DNA from: Agroathelia rolfsii
Taxonomy: Eukaryota; Basidiomycota; Agaricomycetes; Amylocorticiales; Amylocorticiaceae
DNA length: 64,000 nucleotides
Assembly: GCA_018343915.1 (NCBI GenBank)
Contig: JABRWF010000006.1
Coordinates: forward strand, 186,001 to 250,000
Direction: 5' to 3'
Made by a program: the position numbers and the translations under genes. The notes beneath the pieces were generated by a model. The model saw only the letters and a list, made by a program, of their open reading frames with translations. It ran no database searches and had not been told where the DNA came from. How positions within the stretch are numbered: position 1 is the first letter of the stretch; each line of letters begins with the position of its first letter. This document shows, piece by piece, positions 12,270 through 25,239 of this stretch.

Positions 12270-13460
12270 ATGCCATCTCTTCGTCTTCAAGACCTCTACA
12301 TCGAAGGATCCTTATATGTCGGTATAATTTTTTTTGCCGTCATGTATGGTCAGTCAGTTATACTTCGCTACTGGCGGGTTTATAAAATACTCGGCGAATT
12401 TATTGCTTATCGATCTCCGTTTTATTGTCGAACAAGAACATCACTCGCTCTCACCGGAACCTATACATAGCGTTTAGCAGCGTATTGTTGCTACTTAATA
12501 CTCTCAACCTTACGTCCATGCCACACGTTGGCCAAGCGATGTGGATCCTGGAGCGAAGTACTTACTCTGGTGGCCCTTTAGCATATTACAACGTCGAATC
12601 AAACAGGATACCTGACAGTTTGCTCGGTAACATAGCACAGACCCTTGCTGCCGTGTTGAATGATGGCCTCTTGGAAAGTTTTTTTCTTATTTTCCAATCT
12701 GTCGAGATTCTTATTTCCTCTTCTTGCTTTCTTGCGAATAGGCATATCGTTGTTATGTTGTATTTGGGTCCAGCTTACACATCGTCATACTCCCGGTCTT
12801 GTGCAGTATTGGATCTCTAGGTAAGATGAAGATATTTTACAGACAAATATCGACATCATGGTTTAACCTCAACTTGTATCTATAGCATTAGGGATTGCTA
12901 TTATTCCGCTCATAGTCAGTTCTGAATGGCCCAGCTTGGATCTGTTGCTACAAATAAACAGACTAAATGCTGCTGGAATTGCGCTTAACATGGCTGTAAA
13001 TGTCATGATTACTGTTATGATTTCTTTCAAGATTTTATCTGTTTCCCGGATGCTCAGGAAGTCTAACGCTTCAAATCCGGCTCATACAGGAATATACACG
13101 AATGTAGTGTCTATTCTTGTGGAATCCGCCGCACCTTGTGCTATACTGGGCATACTTGCATGTGCCGGGTGGTTCATGAACGCAAATACGAGTACTATAT
13201 CCGTTTTTGGTTTAACTAATTAGACTATAGCTTTAACTTGGACAATGAGTATAGTAAATAATTTTTGCATAATGTACAGGAAAACAATTGAAGACTCATT
13301 ATCATCTCTATTTCAGGCATTGTTTCCACAGCTCATCATTTATCGGGTTGCGCGAGGAAGCGCTTGGATGAAGAATACTTCACAAGAATTAACACAACTA
13401 ACACATTCACTGGCTTTTGCACCTCATACAATTGGTACGATGAACTCCGCTTTTAAATAA
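12270..13460 (+). CDS. 7TM-like integral membrane protein of a basidiomycete family, possibly decayed
   Basis: Function unknown. The order of hydrophobic segments and the signatures GGPLAYY, LLGN, NDGLL, RCYVVFG, the VVSILVESAAPCAILGILAC helix, and FPQLIIYRVARGSAW near the end match a large multi-copy basidiomycete family of putative seven-helix receptors. Readable exons: 12270-12377, 12437 to about 12677, about 12738-12820, 12886 to about 13209, and about 13300-13460. The joins 12377/12437 and 12820/12886 are phase-consistent. I could not find GT-AG pairs that keep frame near 12678-12737 and near 13210-13315. Either unusual introns are used or the gene carries small indels, so a pseudogene is possible. 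Confidence 0.55.
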
Positions 13461-14330
13461 AGTGCCATGGCAGAGGGGCTCAGGGATAGCATCATGGAGC
13501 AGAATGTGACGAAGCGTCACACGGATGAAGAGAACACTGTCTGAAAGATTTTAGCTTGAGTGGCCCCAAATACAGGTCTAAATATTTATAAAGCATATTC
13601 CTACTATTATGTACTGGTCAGAATACCATAGCATAGATCTCATTTGGTATCGATGCATACGCTAGTACCAGTACAACTTGAATATTAGTCATACAGGTCG
13701 AGACATAGTCGTGCAATGCGATAAATTATGCGGGAGTTTCAAGTTAGGGCTAAACCAGTACAAAAAGAAAATGAGGTCCGCCTAGCTAGAGTGGTCAAAA
13801 GCAGGACTGGAAAATATTTGCATTTGGATGGTGCATGTACCAAAGCACATACAAACCGCAGCTGTAGACCATTCCGATAAGCTAGCTAATTTATGACGGG
13901 TGGTAACACCGGTGACGGTGTGTTGTCGTAAAGACACAATAATCACTGTCAACCACCAGTAGTATTTGCGCGCAGTCATAGAGAATTACAGAAACCGGAC
14001 ATAGAATTTTGATACATACTCACCAGATACAGATTGGCATATAAAATAGAAAAGAGAGGGTACTCTAGCAGCAACACCCGGTGGAAGTACGGGGTATTAG
14101 AACTCTCATTTCGAAAGCTACTTACGTGGAGAAATTGATGCTAGCACAAGAGTACGTGTGAATGTCCCAAGGTCGCGGAGAGTGAGATGTTCACAGGTAA
14201 GAGATTCAATGGGAATGGACTAGATGATCGCCATATTCACTTCACCCCTCACGCCATTATATCTGCCATGATCGTCGAGGAGAAGCTTTAAGAAAGCGAA
14301 GAGAGCTCTGACCCAGTGCATCTTATTACA
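13461..14330. other. Intergenic region, no gene seen
   Basis: About 870 bp between convergent genes. A 65-codon minus frame at 13782-13979 has no recognisable feature. Probable 3' UTR of the ZNF207-like gene lies at the right end. Confidence 0.55.
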
Positions 14331-15860
14331 CTATACAGACATGAAATCCTCTGCCCGTGCCCGCTTCACCCCTCTTAATTGCTCAAGCTTCTCCATAGGA
14401 ACATAATACCTTTTATTCCTACCCCGGCGCTCCTCCTATGGACAAAGGGTTGAGACAAAAACTCCTTGGTAGGCGAAACAAAAAACTTACAGCTGAAAAG
14501 TTCGGGTCGATATATTTGAGATCCGTCTTCTTCTTGAACTCAGGCAGCTTCTGAATGAAATTGGGATTCCACACCCTCAACTTAGGAGGCTCCGGCCCAT
14601 CGGGTCTGCCAATCTTGTTTTCATACCCCGGCGGATAGGCACTTGGATCAGGAACCCAAATAGGCTCCTTATCAGACCTGCGCGGTGGCGAAGGTGGATG
14701 CACAAATGACGGTACTTGCAATGTTGTCGCAGATCCAATGGACGTCGAGGCAGGAACGAAGTTTGGTGCAGCCATGGGAGGCGTCGGCGCACCTGACGGT
14801 GACATAGATGCTGGCGGAACAAAGGGCGGAGAACCAGCTGGTGGGAAAGGTGGAGTCGCGCCAGGCGGAAGATTCGGGATCGGTGGCATACCAGGTGGAA
14901 TGGGGAATTGACCAGGAGCACCACCCGGAGGTGCTAAGTGAGAAGGAGGAATAGAGAATCCAGGAGGTAGTTGACTAATTGAGATGTGAGTTGATGTACT
15001 GGGAACGAGTTACTCAGATTTACCCTGGTGGGAATCCTGCTAGACCAGGCGGTGGAACAGGAGGGAAGCCAGGCGGGGGTGGACCACCCGGAGGAAAGCC
15101 AGCAACGGATGGCACTCCAGGAGGCGGCGATATTCCGGGTGGAAATCCTGGAGCAGTAGTCGGGGGCGCAGAGTATGCCTGAGGGGGAGCGCCAAGGACC
15201 GCCCCGGCGCTACCTGCAGGAGCCGGCGCTGCTGCAGCCTCGTTTCTGCCCATAAGAGCAATATGAGCTTGTAAAGCCACCTTTAGTTCGTCTTCCGGAA
15301 TGACTCGGTTTTCGATTTTGGGGCGCTTGGCTTGAGGCTGAGTTATAGTTCCAGGATTGAGGCCAAGTTCAATCTCCTTCCTGCGTTTGTAGTCTGCAAC
15401 ATCTGGCGCAGGGATACCTTCCATACCGAAGATCTCGACTTCATATCCATCTCGACCAGGTAGAGCATTCTCAATCTTGGGCAAGCTGTAAACCAAGTGA
15501 AATTCAGATAAGAAGCCAATGTCAACAGTACGACAGCAGGTATATACTTTTCAGGCTCCAGCTTGTGCACCTGTTGAATGTGTACAGCCAATCCACCAGC
15601 AGTGTTCAGACGTCTAGGGCACATACTACACTTGAAGTGCTTGGCCTTCTGATGTTGCATGAGGACTGTAGGGGTAAGTAGTCCTAGTCAGCATGACAAG
15701 GACATAGGTGACAATGTCAATTCATGTGCACCTTTTTCATCCTCAAATTCACGTTCGCAGTACCAGCACCATGGCCGAATAGTCTAAGAAACAAATCGAT
15801 GAGGTGTATTCAAGTAGAACGGAGAGTGTCGCGGACCTGCTTGCTCTTTTTCTTGCCCAT
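14331..15860 (-). CDS. ZNF207: ZNF207/BuGZ-like C2H2 zinc-finger protein
   Basis: Animal BuGZ binds Bub3 and microtubules at mitosis and also associates with splicing factors; the same role here is inference. Six exons (15837-15860, 15732-15783, 15665-15548, 15485-15024, 14974-14491, 14435-14331) give 414 aa. N-terminus MGKKKSKQ, then the family pair of zinc fingers: [14 protein letters not shown] with H..KH, and [12 protein letters not shown] with HIQQVH, then the GMEGIP signature. The middle is a very Pro/Gly-rich low-complexity region of FPPG/PPG repeats (about codons 150-290), as in BuGZ, where such a tail drives coacervation. The end contains an EERR element after a YIDPNFS stretch, reminiscent of the GLEBS Bub3-binding motif; it is created by joining exons 5 and 6. 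Confidence 0.85.
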
Positions 15861-16835
15861 GGTCGTAGTCGAGGTGTAAGCGGAATCTAAATTATCTCAG
15901 GTTACTCCAGATCGCTTTAACATAATCTCATTGAACCCCGGACTAAACAAGCTTTATGGACTTTGTCGTAGCACTTCATTTCAAGCTTGTGGTCTCAGAA
16001 GATATAGCAGGGACTCAGTTTCAACGCTCATACTTGCTACTGACAATATATCTTGTATCTTATGCACATTATATTATTCACTCTGGCACGCCACTGATAC
16101 AATAACGGTCTTTAACGTTTCATTCCAAAACAAGTGCACCAATCCTTATAAGCTCAAATCAAGCAACGGTTGTGGCATAGGTCAAGGAAAGCTGGTCATG
16201 CAGATTGTCGGCATAATGCATCCCTTTCCTCTGTGAGATGCTCAATTTCGCTGGCCCCGATGACCTCAAATATCTAGTTGTACCAGTTCCCGCCGCTTCT
16301 CATTACAGGTAATGACATTAGATAGGAATTCATCAACATAATGGGGCCATCTATATAGTTGGAATAATTTAGGTTCTGAATTGTATCATCATATCATTGG
16401 TAATGGAGGGTTTGACGTTTACGTGCAAACTAGAACCTGAACACAATAACTCTTTATTGACCTGAGTAAGAGACTTTGCATAGCGCTTTCTTATCTAAGC
16501 AGAGAAAACTTCAATTTGGCCAAAGGTGGCTTCTAGAGTGTTGCGACTGTACGGAACGCCCTAGTGGCTGTGCCAAAGATGCAACAAGGGAAATTGGAGT
16601 GGAGCTCCAATATTTAGTAGGAGATTAAAGTAGACTATATATACAAGTTAGTAATGTACTTTAATGACAACGGTTTTCATACCTGAACCACCACCACTAT
16701 ATTGCACTCATACACACACCTAAGCCTTACTACTTACCAACCTCACCCATATAAGTCTAATATATATATTAGCAATAGTGTATATAGTATATAGTATATA
16801 AGTATAAGTATAGTAGTAGTAGTATACCATATAAT
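15861..16835. other. Transition from gene island to repeat block
   Basis: No gene is seen. Composition shifts to AT-rich at about 16600. Sequence 16740-16835 is a TA/TAG-rich low-complexity tract that belongs to the host site into which LTR-A and LTR-D copies inserted. Confidence 0.55.
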
Positions 16836-17790
16836 TGTTATGAGTTGATCTATGTATTATAAATTTATTTAAGATTTCTCATTATTTTTCTGATTTTTCT
16901 CTGATTTTTCTCCATTTTTTGGTATATAACATGTATATTACATAAGTAGACATTACGTAAGTACTCTGATGACTAAGCAAAGTTATGTGACCAGTCATTA
17001 TGTGACTAGCCATTATGTGACCACTAGTCATGTGACTTATTATGTAAAGCAGGTCTAGAACATAGATCTAGAATATAATACCATCATAGACTCACTATGG
17101 TGTAATATTGCATTATACTTGGCACCTCTGTGCACAGACCATGTAACAGGTGTATAGACCAGGTAGAATTAGTATATAACCCTATAGTGCCTCTACCTGA
17201 AGACCCCAGATTTATTCTCTTTATCTTCAGGTAAGTACAATAGTACTTTATATTAAGTAGTTAACTAACATAATAAAACCTTTGTCTTCAGAGCCTATCT
17301 CTCCCCTCCCCTCCCAAAAATCCTCTCTACTTTATACTAGGAGGTTACAAGTGTGCTCAGTGCTACTTATAGTTGAGGTGTGCTTAGTGCTACCTTTGTG
17401 AGCTTGCATAAGACAGGTCTAGCCCATCAGTGGTGATTATTTATATTAGCTATAAACATAACTACATTGTACTTAGTATACTTGCCCCAACAAAAGCTTT
17501 ATGCCTAGTTGGCCAGGGTTAAAATACCTCAACCCCTATTTGCATACACAAGAAAACTTGTGTTTTGACTATAGACCTTGCTTGAAAGTTTTATAGACTT
17601 AGAGTAAAGCTTGGTGATAGAAGAGCTTGAGTTTGAGTGATAGCAGAGACAGGGCACAGAGAAGTGTACACCCCTGCATCCCAAGTCCTGGGAAGAGTAA
17701 AAAAGGCCTTACTACCTACCCCATACCTTTGAGGGGTTTCTGTAGACTTTAGTTGAGTTTTAGTGACAAGAGTCAGGTGTATTCTTGACA
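16836..17790 (+). repeat. Solo LTR, family A
   Basis: 955-bp LTR starting TGTTATGAGTTG and ending TTCTTGACA. Flanking 5-bp sites ATAAT (16831-16835) and GTAAT (17791-17795) are a near-perfect target duplication. The same sequence recurs at least six more times in the window and forms the LTRs of chromovirus E. Confidence 0.85.
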
Positions 17791-17818
17791 GTAATATAGT
17801 GTATAGTACAGTGGTAGC

Positions 17819-19547
17819 TGTCACAGGTCTATAGCAATAAACAATAATACTATGAATAATACTATAAATACTATAAATACTATGAATAGTTCCTATGGAA
17901 TTGTTAGTAAGATTTAATCACTTCTCTAGCCTAATCCAAGGCTAGAGGTGATGCTCTCAGGTTTCCAACCCTGAGGTTAACTATGGAATGGTGAACTATG
18001 ACTTATAATAGCTTTAACTATGACTTAGACTTGCAGGAAAATAATACAGAGGCAAGGAAATATTCTTAGAGCTAGTAGTGGTTTATGATTGTCACAACCA
18101 TAGTTATACCATGCCATAGAAACTATAGCATTTATTCATGTTTAATAAGCATATATTCAGGTTTACCAAGTATACACCTATGATCTTTCAGTATATACTC
18201 AGAATAACCATGGAATTACTCAGCATCTCACAGTATATTACTTATAATTCATAGCATATTATAGCAAACTATAGTTTATTATTTGATCATAGCTTAGTTC
18301 TAAGTCCAAAGCTTAGAAGAAGGTATATCATTGTTTCTGCTCCCTTTTACTGTTACGCTGGTTGTGACATGTCATGCGTCACATCACACAAAAGAGCGTA
18401 ACTTTACATTTTCTATCTTCCAGGCACTATCACAGTTACATAGAAACCACAATATATCATGATAATCACTAAAACAATCAAGAAGGATCCTAGGAGTTAT
18501 ATTGGAGTATTTAGTAAGGGTTAGAAGCTAGGAGAGCATAGCAATCTAGAGAACAATAGTATACCATCATGTATTTAAACCTTTAAGGTCTAAGAGATGT
18601 TCCCCATCTCACAGACCTCTTTTGTCAATACTATCATTGTTCTTTATTGCCCTAGGTTCTCTTTATACCTCTAAGCTCCTATTGTGCTGCTCCTATTACC
18701 CCAAGTCATAGTTATAGTTATTATAGTTGTCAAAGTTATAGTACACTTCCTTACAGTTAACCTTAGGATTGGAAACCCTAGGAGCGTTACTTCTAGCCTT
18801 GGATTAGGCTTTACAACCTATTGTTTATTAATTAAGTATTCTTAGTCTTTTCCACAGTAATCTTTTATAAATATTCATAAGTATTCATAGTCATAGTTTA
18901 TAGATCTATAACAGTGATGGGACTTTAGGCAAGGGCAAAGACAATAGAATTGACAAAAGAGGTCTGTAAGATAGGGAACATCTCTTAGACCTTAGTAACT
19001 TAAATATATAATTGTATACTATTGTTCTCCTACTTTGGTACACTTTTCTAGTTACTAATCCTTACCAAATAATCCAATATCATTTCTAGGTTCTTTCTTG
19101 ATTGTTTCAATAATTATCATAATATATTGCGGTTCCTGTATAACTATGATAGTGCCTGAAGATGGGGAATGCAAAGTTATGCTCTTTTGTATAACATGAT
19201 GCATGATATGTCACAACTAGCGCAATAGTAAAAAGGAGCGGAAATAATAATATACCTGTTTCTAAGCCTTAGGCTTAGAATTGAGCTTTGACCAAATAAT
19301 AAACTATAGTTTACTGTAATATACTATAACTTATAGATAATATACTATGGATATATTATGTATAATAGCCTCTATAGCATAATTTATAGCTTAATAATAA
19401 TAATAATAAATACTTGAGTAATTTCATGGTTATCTTGAATGTATGCTGAATAAACCTGGGTATATGCTTAGTAAACCTAAATATATGCTTTTTAGACATA
19501 ATTAAATGCTATAGTATCTATAGCATGGTATAACTATAGTTGTGACA
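17819..19547 (+). repeat. Solo LTR, family D, interrupted by a second D copy
   Basis: Starts TGTCACAGGTCTATA, ends TAGTTGTGACA, and is flanked by perfect 5-bp duplications GTAGC (17814-17818 and 19548-19552). About 900 bp without the nested copy at 18090-18913. Confidence 0.85.
18090..18913 (-). repeat. Solo LTR, family D, nested in the D copy at 17819-19547
   Basis: Opposite orientation to its host copy. Flanks ATGAT (18085-18089) and GTGAT (18914-18918) fit a target duplication with one transition. The right end is decayed (ATAACA for GTGACA). Confidence 0.8.
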
Positions 19548-19810
19548 GTAGCTAGATATACGCACTACCAGTCTTAGGACTGGTGCCATTTATCAAGTTA
19601 TAAGCCCTATATATACAGGATATACAACCTTGTTGTTAAGAGTACACCTGTCTCTTACCACTAAAACTCAACCAGTACCTATGTAAACCTTTCTAAGGTA
19701 TGAGGTAGCCTATAATGGCTATTTTACAACTCCCAAGGCCTGGGATATACAGGTGTATATGCCTTATGCCCTGTTTTAACTATTACTTACTTCAAAGTAT
19801 TTTAGTCACC

Positions 19811-20410
19811 TGTTAAGTCTTAGATAGATGGAGATAGTAGGAAGGAAAGGGGCGGAGTGGAATAAAAGCAGAGATGGAGTAGACAGGAGTAGAGATAGGA
19901 GAGTGGATAGGAAAGGAGAGGGGTGACTAGACTTAGCCAAGACATATATATCAGGCCCTTGCCTAGTTGTAGTCCAGGACAGGAGTCAGATAGGAGAAGG
20001 GGAACTAAGTTGATTTCTGAACTGAGGTAGCTAGGTACATGCTAGATTAGTATAAATACTATAGTAGCAGGAGGATACCAAGAGGAATAGAAATGAAGTG
20101 AGACAAAGAGTGGGAAATGGAATACAGGGCATAAATAGGCCAAAACTATCTATGTGAACAAGGGTACTAGAATGTGTAGGGAAAATAATGGGAAAACAGG
20201 ATACATAAAAAGAGGAAAAGACTCCAAGACTCTAATTGGGCACTAAGCAAGGGGTTGCTAGTTCCAATGCCCAAATTGTAGAGGGCAGAGAGCGGAAGTT
20301 GGGAGCTAGAGAGGTGTCTTTAGTTATTGAATGGTGGTAGGTAAGGGTGAGTGGGGACATGTCGGAAATGTTAGAGTGGAAGCCACTTGTACGTGGAGGG
20401 GGTTGTGACA
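19811..20410 (-). repeat. Solo LTR, family B
   Basis: 600 bp from TGTTAAGTCTTAG to GTTGTGACA (minus orientation), with perfect target duplication TCACC (19806-19810 and 20411-20415). It is inserted in the 3' LTR of element E. Confidence 0.88.
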
Positions 20411-20635
20411 TCACCAAGCTTTACTCTAAGTTCACTAAACTTTCAAGCAAGGTCTACTATTATAATACTAAAGATCTTGTGTATGCTAATAGAGGTACAG
20501 GGTATCTTAACTACAACAAGCTTAGAGCAAAGTCTTTGCTTGCTTGAGTGTACTAAGCGCTATATAATTTATGTTGTTGCGGATGCAAATAATTACTACA
20601 AGGGCTAGACCTATCTTATGCATACATACAGAAGT

Positions 20636-21523
20636 TATTAAACTATGGTAGTTGTTAGGTTATATAGTATGGCTATATGCTAGCTCATAAGTTACCTATT
20701 ATAAAGCAAATACTTACTTGTTAGAAAAGTGCAGGCTTGGATTTATTTCCTAAGATTAGGCAAGGTTTCCTAGGTAGGAAGCAATTAGTAACTTTGCTAT
20801 ACTTAAGATAAGATATAGCTAATGTCCCTTTGAGACTACCTACTTTATTTCCTTGAGGAAATGGCTTCTAATCTTGTCTTATAGACTTTATAAGTCTAGG
20901 GTGAAGTTAGTATTGATGGAGCTAGTCTTGTAGACTATTTAACTCACTATTTTTGAATGAAATAACTTATATTTTACAGCTGATTTAGCTAGGGTTTATA
21001 TACTACAAAATATTCTAATTTCTGAAGAATTTGTAAGCAATGTCTTTACTTAAGTAATCTACTTGGTAAGCAAAGAGCGTAAGGTTTATACTGACAAATC
21101 TGCTCTGTAAGCTAAGTATAGTATTTATAAGCAAATTGAATATTTGAATAAATAGGAAAGTAATATTAATAATATATCTTAAATATTACTAATATCTTTG
21201 AAGGTAATTACTAATTTATTTGTGTGATTTGTAAGCTGATTTATAATTACAATTATATATTAGTAAGTAAAGTGAATTGTTTAAACAAAAGATATTTAAA
21301 ATGAATATTTAAATGATTTTAGGAAATGAATATTGAAATATGAATATATTTCGGAAATATTCAGAATAAAGTGAATGAATAATTGCTTTATATCTCCACA
21401 ACTAATAGTTATAAATTCTTGAAATAAATAACAGTGATAGATAAGGTATAAACTGATTTATTAAAGTGTTTATTGGAATATTTAGAAAGATTGAATATAT
21501 TGAAATATGCATATCTTTCAATA
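20636..21523. repeat. Solo LTR, family C (short variant)
   Basis: 888 bp between TATTAAACTATGG and TTTCAATA. The TG..CA ends have become TA..TA. Flanks GAAGT and GGAAT are consistent with a mutated GGAGT duplication, judged against the uninterrupted sequence near 50862. Related to the copy at 26266-27128 and more distantly to the 1025-bp copies. Confidence 0.7.
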
Positions 21524-21663
21524 GGAATAGTACAAAGTATACTCCTACTATAAGCAGTATTGAGCACACTTATAACCTCCTAGTATAAAGTAGACAGGAT
21601 TTTTAGGGGGAGAGGGATAGGGTGGAGATAGGGACTCTAAAGACAAAGTTTATTATATTAGCT

Positions 21664-22263
21664 TATTAAGTCTTGGATAGACGGAGATAGTAGAAAGAGA
21701 AGAGGCGGAGCAGAATGGAGGTAGAGATAGAGTGAACAGAAGTAGAGATAGGTAAGTGGATAGAAAAGGAGAGGGGTGACTGGACTTAGCCAAGATGTAT
21801 ATATCAGGCCCTTGCTTAGTTGCGGTCCAGGACAGAAGTTAGACAGGAGAAGGGGAACTAAGTTGATTTCCAAACTAAAGTAGCTAGGTATATACTAGGT
21901 TGGTATAAATACTATAGTAGCAAGAGGATACTAAGAGGAATAGAAATGAAGTGAGATGGAGAGTGGGAAACAGAATACAAGGTGTAAATGGGCCAAAACT
22001 ATCTATGTGAACAAGGGTACTAGAATATGTGAAGGAAATAATGGGAAGACAGAATATATAAGAAGAGGAAAAGACTCCAGGACTCCAATTAGGCACCAAG
22101 CAAGGGATTGCTAATTCCAATGCCTAAATTGTAGAGGGCAAAGAGCAGAAGTTGGGAGCCAGAGAGGTGTCTTTAGTTGTTGGACAGTAGTAAGCAAGAG
22201 TGAGTAGAGATATATCAGAAATATTAGGGCAGAAACTACTTGTGTGTAGAGGGGGTCATAATA
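21664..22263 (-). repeat. 3' LTR of element B2 (family B)
   Basis: 600 bp, from TATTAAGTCTTGG to GGGGGTCATAATA. The adjoining inner sequence (22264 onward) is the reverse of the polypurine tract seen at 40965-40976 in B1. Confidence 0.88.
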
Positions 22264-22836
22264 GTATCCCCCCTTTAGGTCCTAAGCCCTTAAAAGACTA
22301 GTGGCTATATTAGTGTTAGAGTATAAAAATGGTTCATATAGGTCTATATTTGCATGTATATGCAGGGTTATCAATAACCAACTCTTATTACCATACTACC
22401 ACCACTACTAGCTTTACTTGCCAATGTCTTCCCCTTATAAGCTTGATGCCAATATTACAGTCCTAGAGGCCTAACTAGCAGCTGCAAGGTAGTGGAAGGA
22501 ATAGCACAAATGTGAGGAGTATAAGAGGAAGGAGCACAAGGAGATGGAGCAGAAGGAATGTGAAGAGAGGGAGAGATGCAAGCAGGAAGCACACAAACAG
22601 CATGAACAGGAGGAGTGCAAGTGGCTTGAGTATAAGGAGAGGGAGATACGTAAGTAGGAGGAGCATCAGTAGTACATACATGTGGAGGCTAGGAAGCAGT
22701 ATGAGTATAAGTGCAAGGAACGCATTCAACGACTACAAGGGGCATTAGAGAGGTCTAATGTAGAGGTGCCAGAGGTGCCTTCTGCCAAGTGTTATTGGAT
22801 ATTTAGGGTCATAGAGGCTGTAGGTACTGCAGTCAG

Positions 22837-24657
22837 TATTACAAGACGCTCATTATACTATAAATTTATTTAGAATTTCATGTTATTTTTCTATTTTTTG
22901 ACATATAACTTGTATATTATATAAATATTACATAATTATCCTAATGACTAAGCAAGTTATGTAACTAGTTACTGCATGACTAGCCATCATATAACAGCTA
23001 ATCATGTGATATATTATATATACACAAGTCTAGAATATGAGTCTAGACTAGGACATTATAATAGACTTATTATAATGCAATATTATACTATACTTAGCAC
23101 CCCTACATACAAACTATGCACCGGCACACAGACCAGGTAGAATTAGTATATAACCCTATAGTACCCCTACCTAAAGACCTAGATTCATTCTCTTTATCTT
23201 CAGATAAGCACAAATAGTACTATGTACTAAGTAGTAACTATCACAACCCTAGTTATACCATGTTATAGTTATTATAGCATTTATTCATGTTTACCAAGCA
23301 TATACTCAGGTTTACCAAGCAAATATCTAGAATTACCATATAGCTGTCAAAGGATTTCTTAGAGATTATATCAAGCTATATAAAAGCCATAGCATATTAT
23401 ACTTTATAGCACACTAGTTACAAGTCATATTATATCATAGTAAGCCATAGTTGCTATTTCATTATAGCTCAGTTCTAAGCCTTAGGCTTAGAAAGAGGCA
23501 TACCTGTATTTCCGCTCCCTGGCTGCCATTACTACGCTAGTTGTGATATATGATATGTCACGTCACAAAAAGAGCGTAACTTTACAATCTCTCATCTTTA
23601 GGCACTATTATAGGTACAAAGGGACTACAGTACATATTACTGATCACTGGAACAATCAAGGAGAATCTTAGGAGTAATACTGGATTATTAGTAAGGAATA
23701 GAAGCTAGGAAAGTGTACCAAAGTAAGAGAACAATAGTATACAAATCATGTATTTAAGTTACTAAGGTCTAAGAGATGTCTCCTATCTCACAGACCTCTT
23801 TTGTCAATTCTATTGTCTTTTCCCTTATCTAAAGTCCCCTCACAAGCCACTACTAGCTCTAAGAATATTTCCTTGCCTCTGTATTATTTCCTGCAAGCCC
23901 AAGTTATAGTCAAAGCTATTATAAGTCATAGTTTACCATTCCATAGTTAACCTCAGGGTTGGAAACCCTGAGAGCATCACCTCCAGTCTTGGATTAGGCT
24001 AGAGAAGTCATAAGATTTTACTAACAATTCCATAGGAACTATTCACAGTGTTCATAGTATTCATAGTATTATTGTTTATTGCTATAGACCTGTGATAGTA
24101 ACTAACATAATAAAAACTTTGTCTTTAGAGTTACTATACTCTAGGCTTGTAGAGCCTGTCCCCCCCCCTCTCTCTCTCCCCCACAAAATCCTCCCTGCTT
24201 TATGCTAAGAGGTAATAGGTGTACTCCGTACTACCTATTGTTTAGAGGCTACTTAGTGCTCCTCTATATATACACTACATAATACAGGCTCAGGCTTTAT
24301 GCTAGCCACTTACAGTTGTTGATCACAAAATCATAGTACTTAGTACACTTAAGTAAACAAAGGCTTGCCCTATGTTTATTAAGGCTAAGAGACCTTGCAC
24401 ACCTATTTGTATATACAAAAAACTTTGTGTCTTAACAGTAGACCTTGCTTGAAGACTTTGCAAGTCTAGAGTAAAGCTTGGTGATCAGTGAGCTCAGAGT
24501 TGAGCAAGAACAAAGAATAGTACACAAGGCATATCCATCCTTGTACCCCAGGCCTTGGGAGTTGTAAAATAGCCATTACAGGCTACCCTATACCTTACAG
24601 AGGTTAACATAGGCTCTAGTTGAGTTTTAGTAGTAAGAGGCAGGTGTACTCTTAACA
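22837..24657 (+). repeat. LTR, family A, inside the B2 antisense-gene relic
   Basis: Starts TATTACAAG (TG decayed to TA), ends CTCTTAACA. TSD is GTCAG (22832-22836) / GTTAG (24658-24662). Net length is about 957 bp after removing the LTR-D at 23239-24097. Confidence 0.82.
23239..24097 (-). repeat. Solo LTR, family D
   Basis: 859 bp, TATCACAACCC to CCTGTGATA, with perfect target duplication GTAAC (23234-23238 and 24098-24102) inside an LTR-A. Confidence 0.87.
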
Positions 24658-25239
24658 GTTAGGGAGGTGCTGGTATATTACTCCTCCCCTTGGTGACTTG
24701 CAACTAATGTTGTTATACAGGGGTGGATGTATCAGACCTATTAGAGGAGGGGTGTTATATGCATGTGGTACATGGAGGGGTCACAGCAGTCATGCCAGCT
24801 GTGCTGCAAAAGGCATAAAGTATGCTAGATAAATAACAACACATCATTGCAGACTACAGGTACACAAACCAAAGAGAAGGCAAAGGCAGAAGTGTTGAAG
24901 GTAGTAGAGGCTGTGGAGGGGAGTAGTTACCAGCAGACATACAGGCAGGCAGAGGTCCCAGGATTGGTGGAGCTTGTCTCTGTCTAGCAGGTCTTATTGA
25001 GAGAGGCTATAGCTAGCTGGAGGGTTCTAGAGAACTGCTCCAGGCTATTGGTGTAGTTGCTAGAGAGGTTAGTTGATACAGAGGAGCAGAGGGAGGGTCA
25101 CATAGCCATACCTATAGTAGAGAAAAGGGATGAAGTAGGTACAGCAGTAAACAATAACAAGGTAGTAGCAGAGATTGAGGTGACTGAGGGTAGAGTGGCG
25201 GAGGACCTAATGGAGGAGTTGGAGGATAGGGAAAATTAA

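Larger units (their letters stand above)
22432..25239 (+). pseudogene. Relic of the antisense spliced gene of element B (copy in B2)
   Basis: Same gene as at 39817-40812 in B1, opposite to B2's own gag-pol. Exon 1 is 22432-22836 (broken by the LTR-A insertion with TSD GTCAG/GTTAG), continuing at 24663. The intron is recognisable at about 24671-24720, with GTATAT donor, CTAAT branch and ACAG acceptor preserved. Exon 2 runs to the stop near 25239, where the last 60 codons are still open. Internal stops (TAA, TAG) are C-to-T changes in Gln codons. The second zinc-cluster half still reads SCQLCCKRHKVC. Confidence 0.75.

Noticed and set aside
22475..22873. Charged or leucine-rich short frames on both strands
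   Set aside because: These are shadows and fragments of the antisense-gene relic of element B2, described as such.
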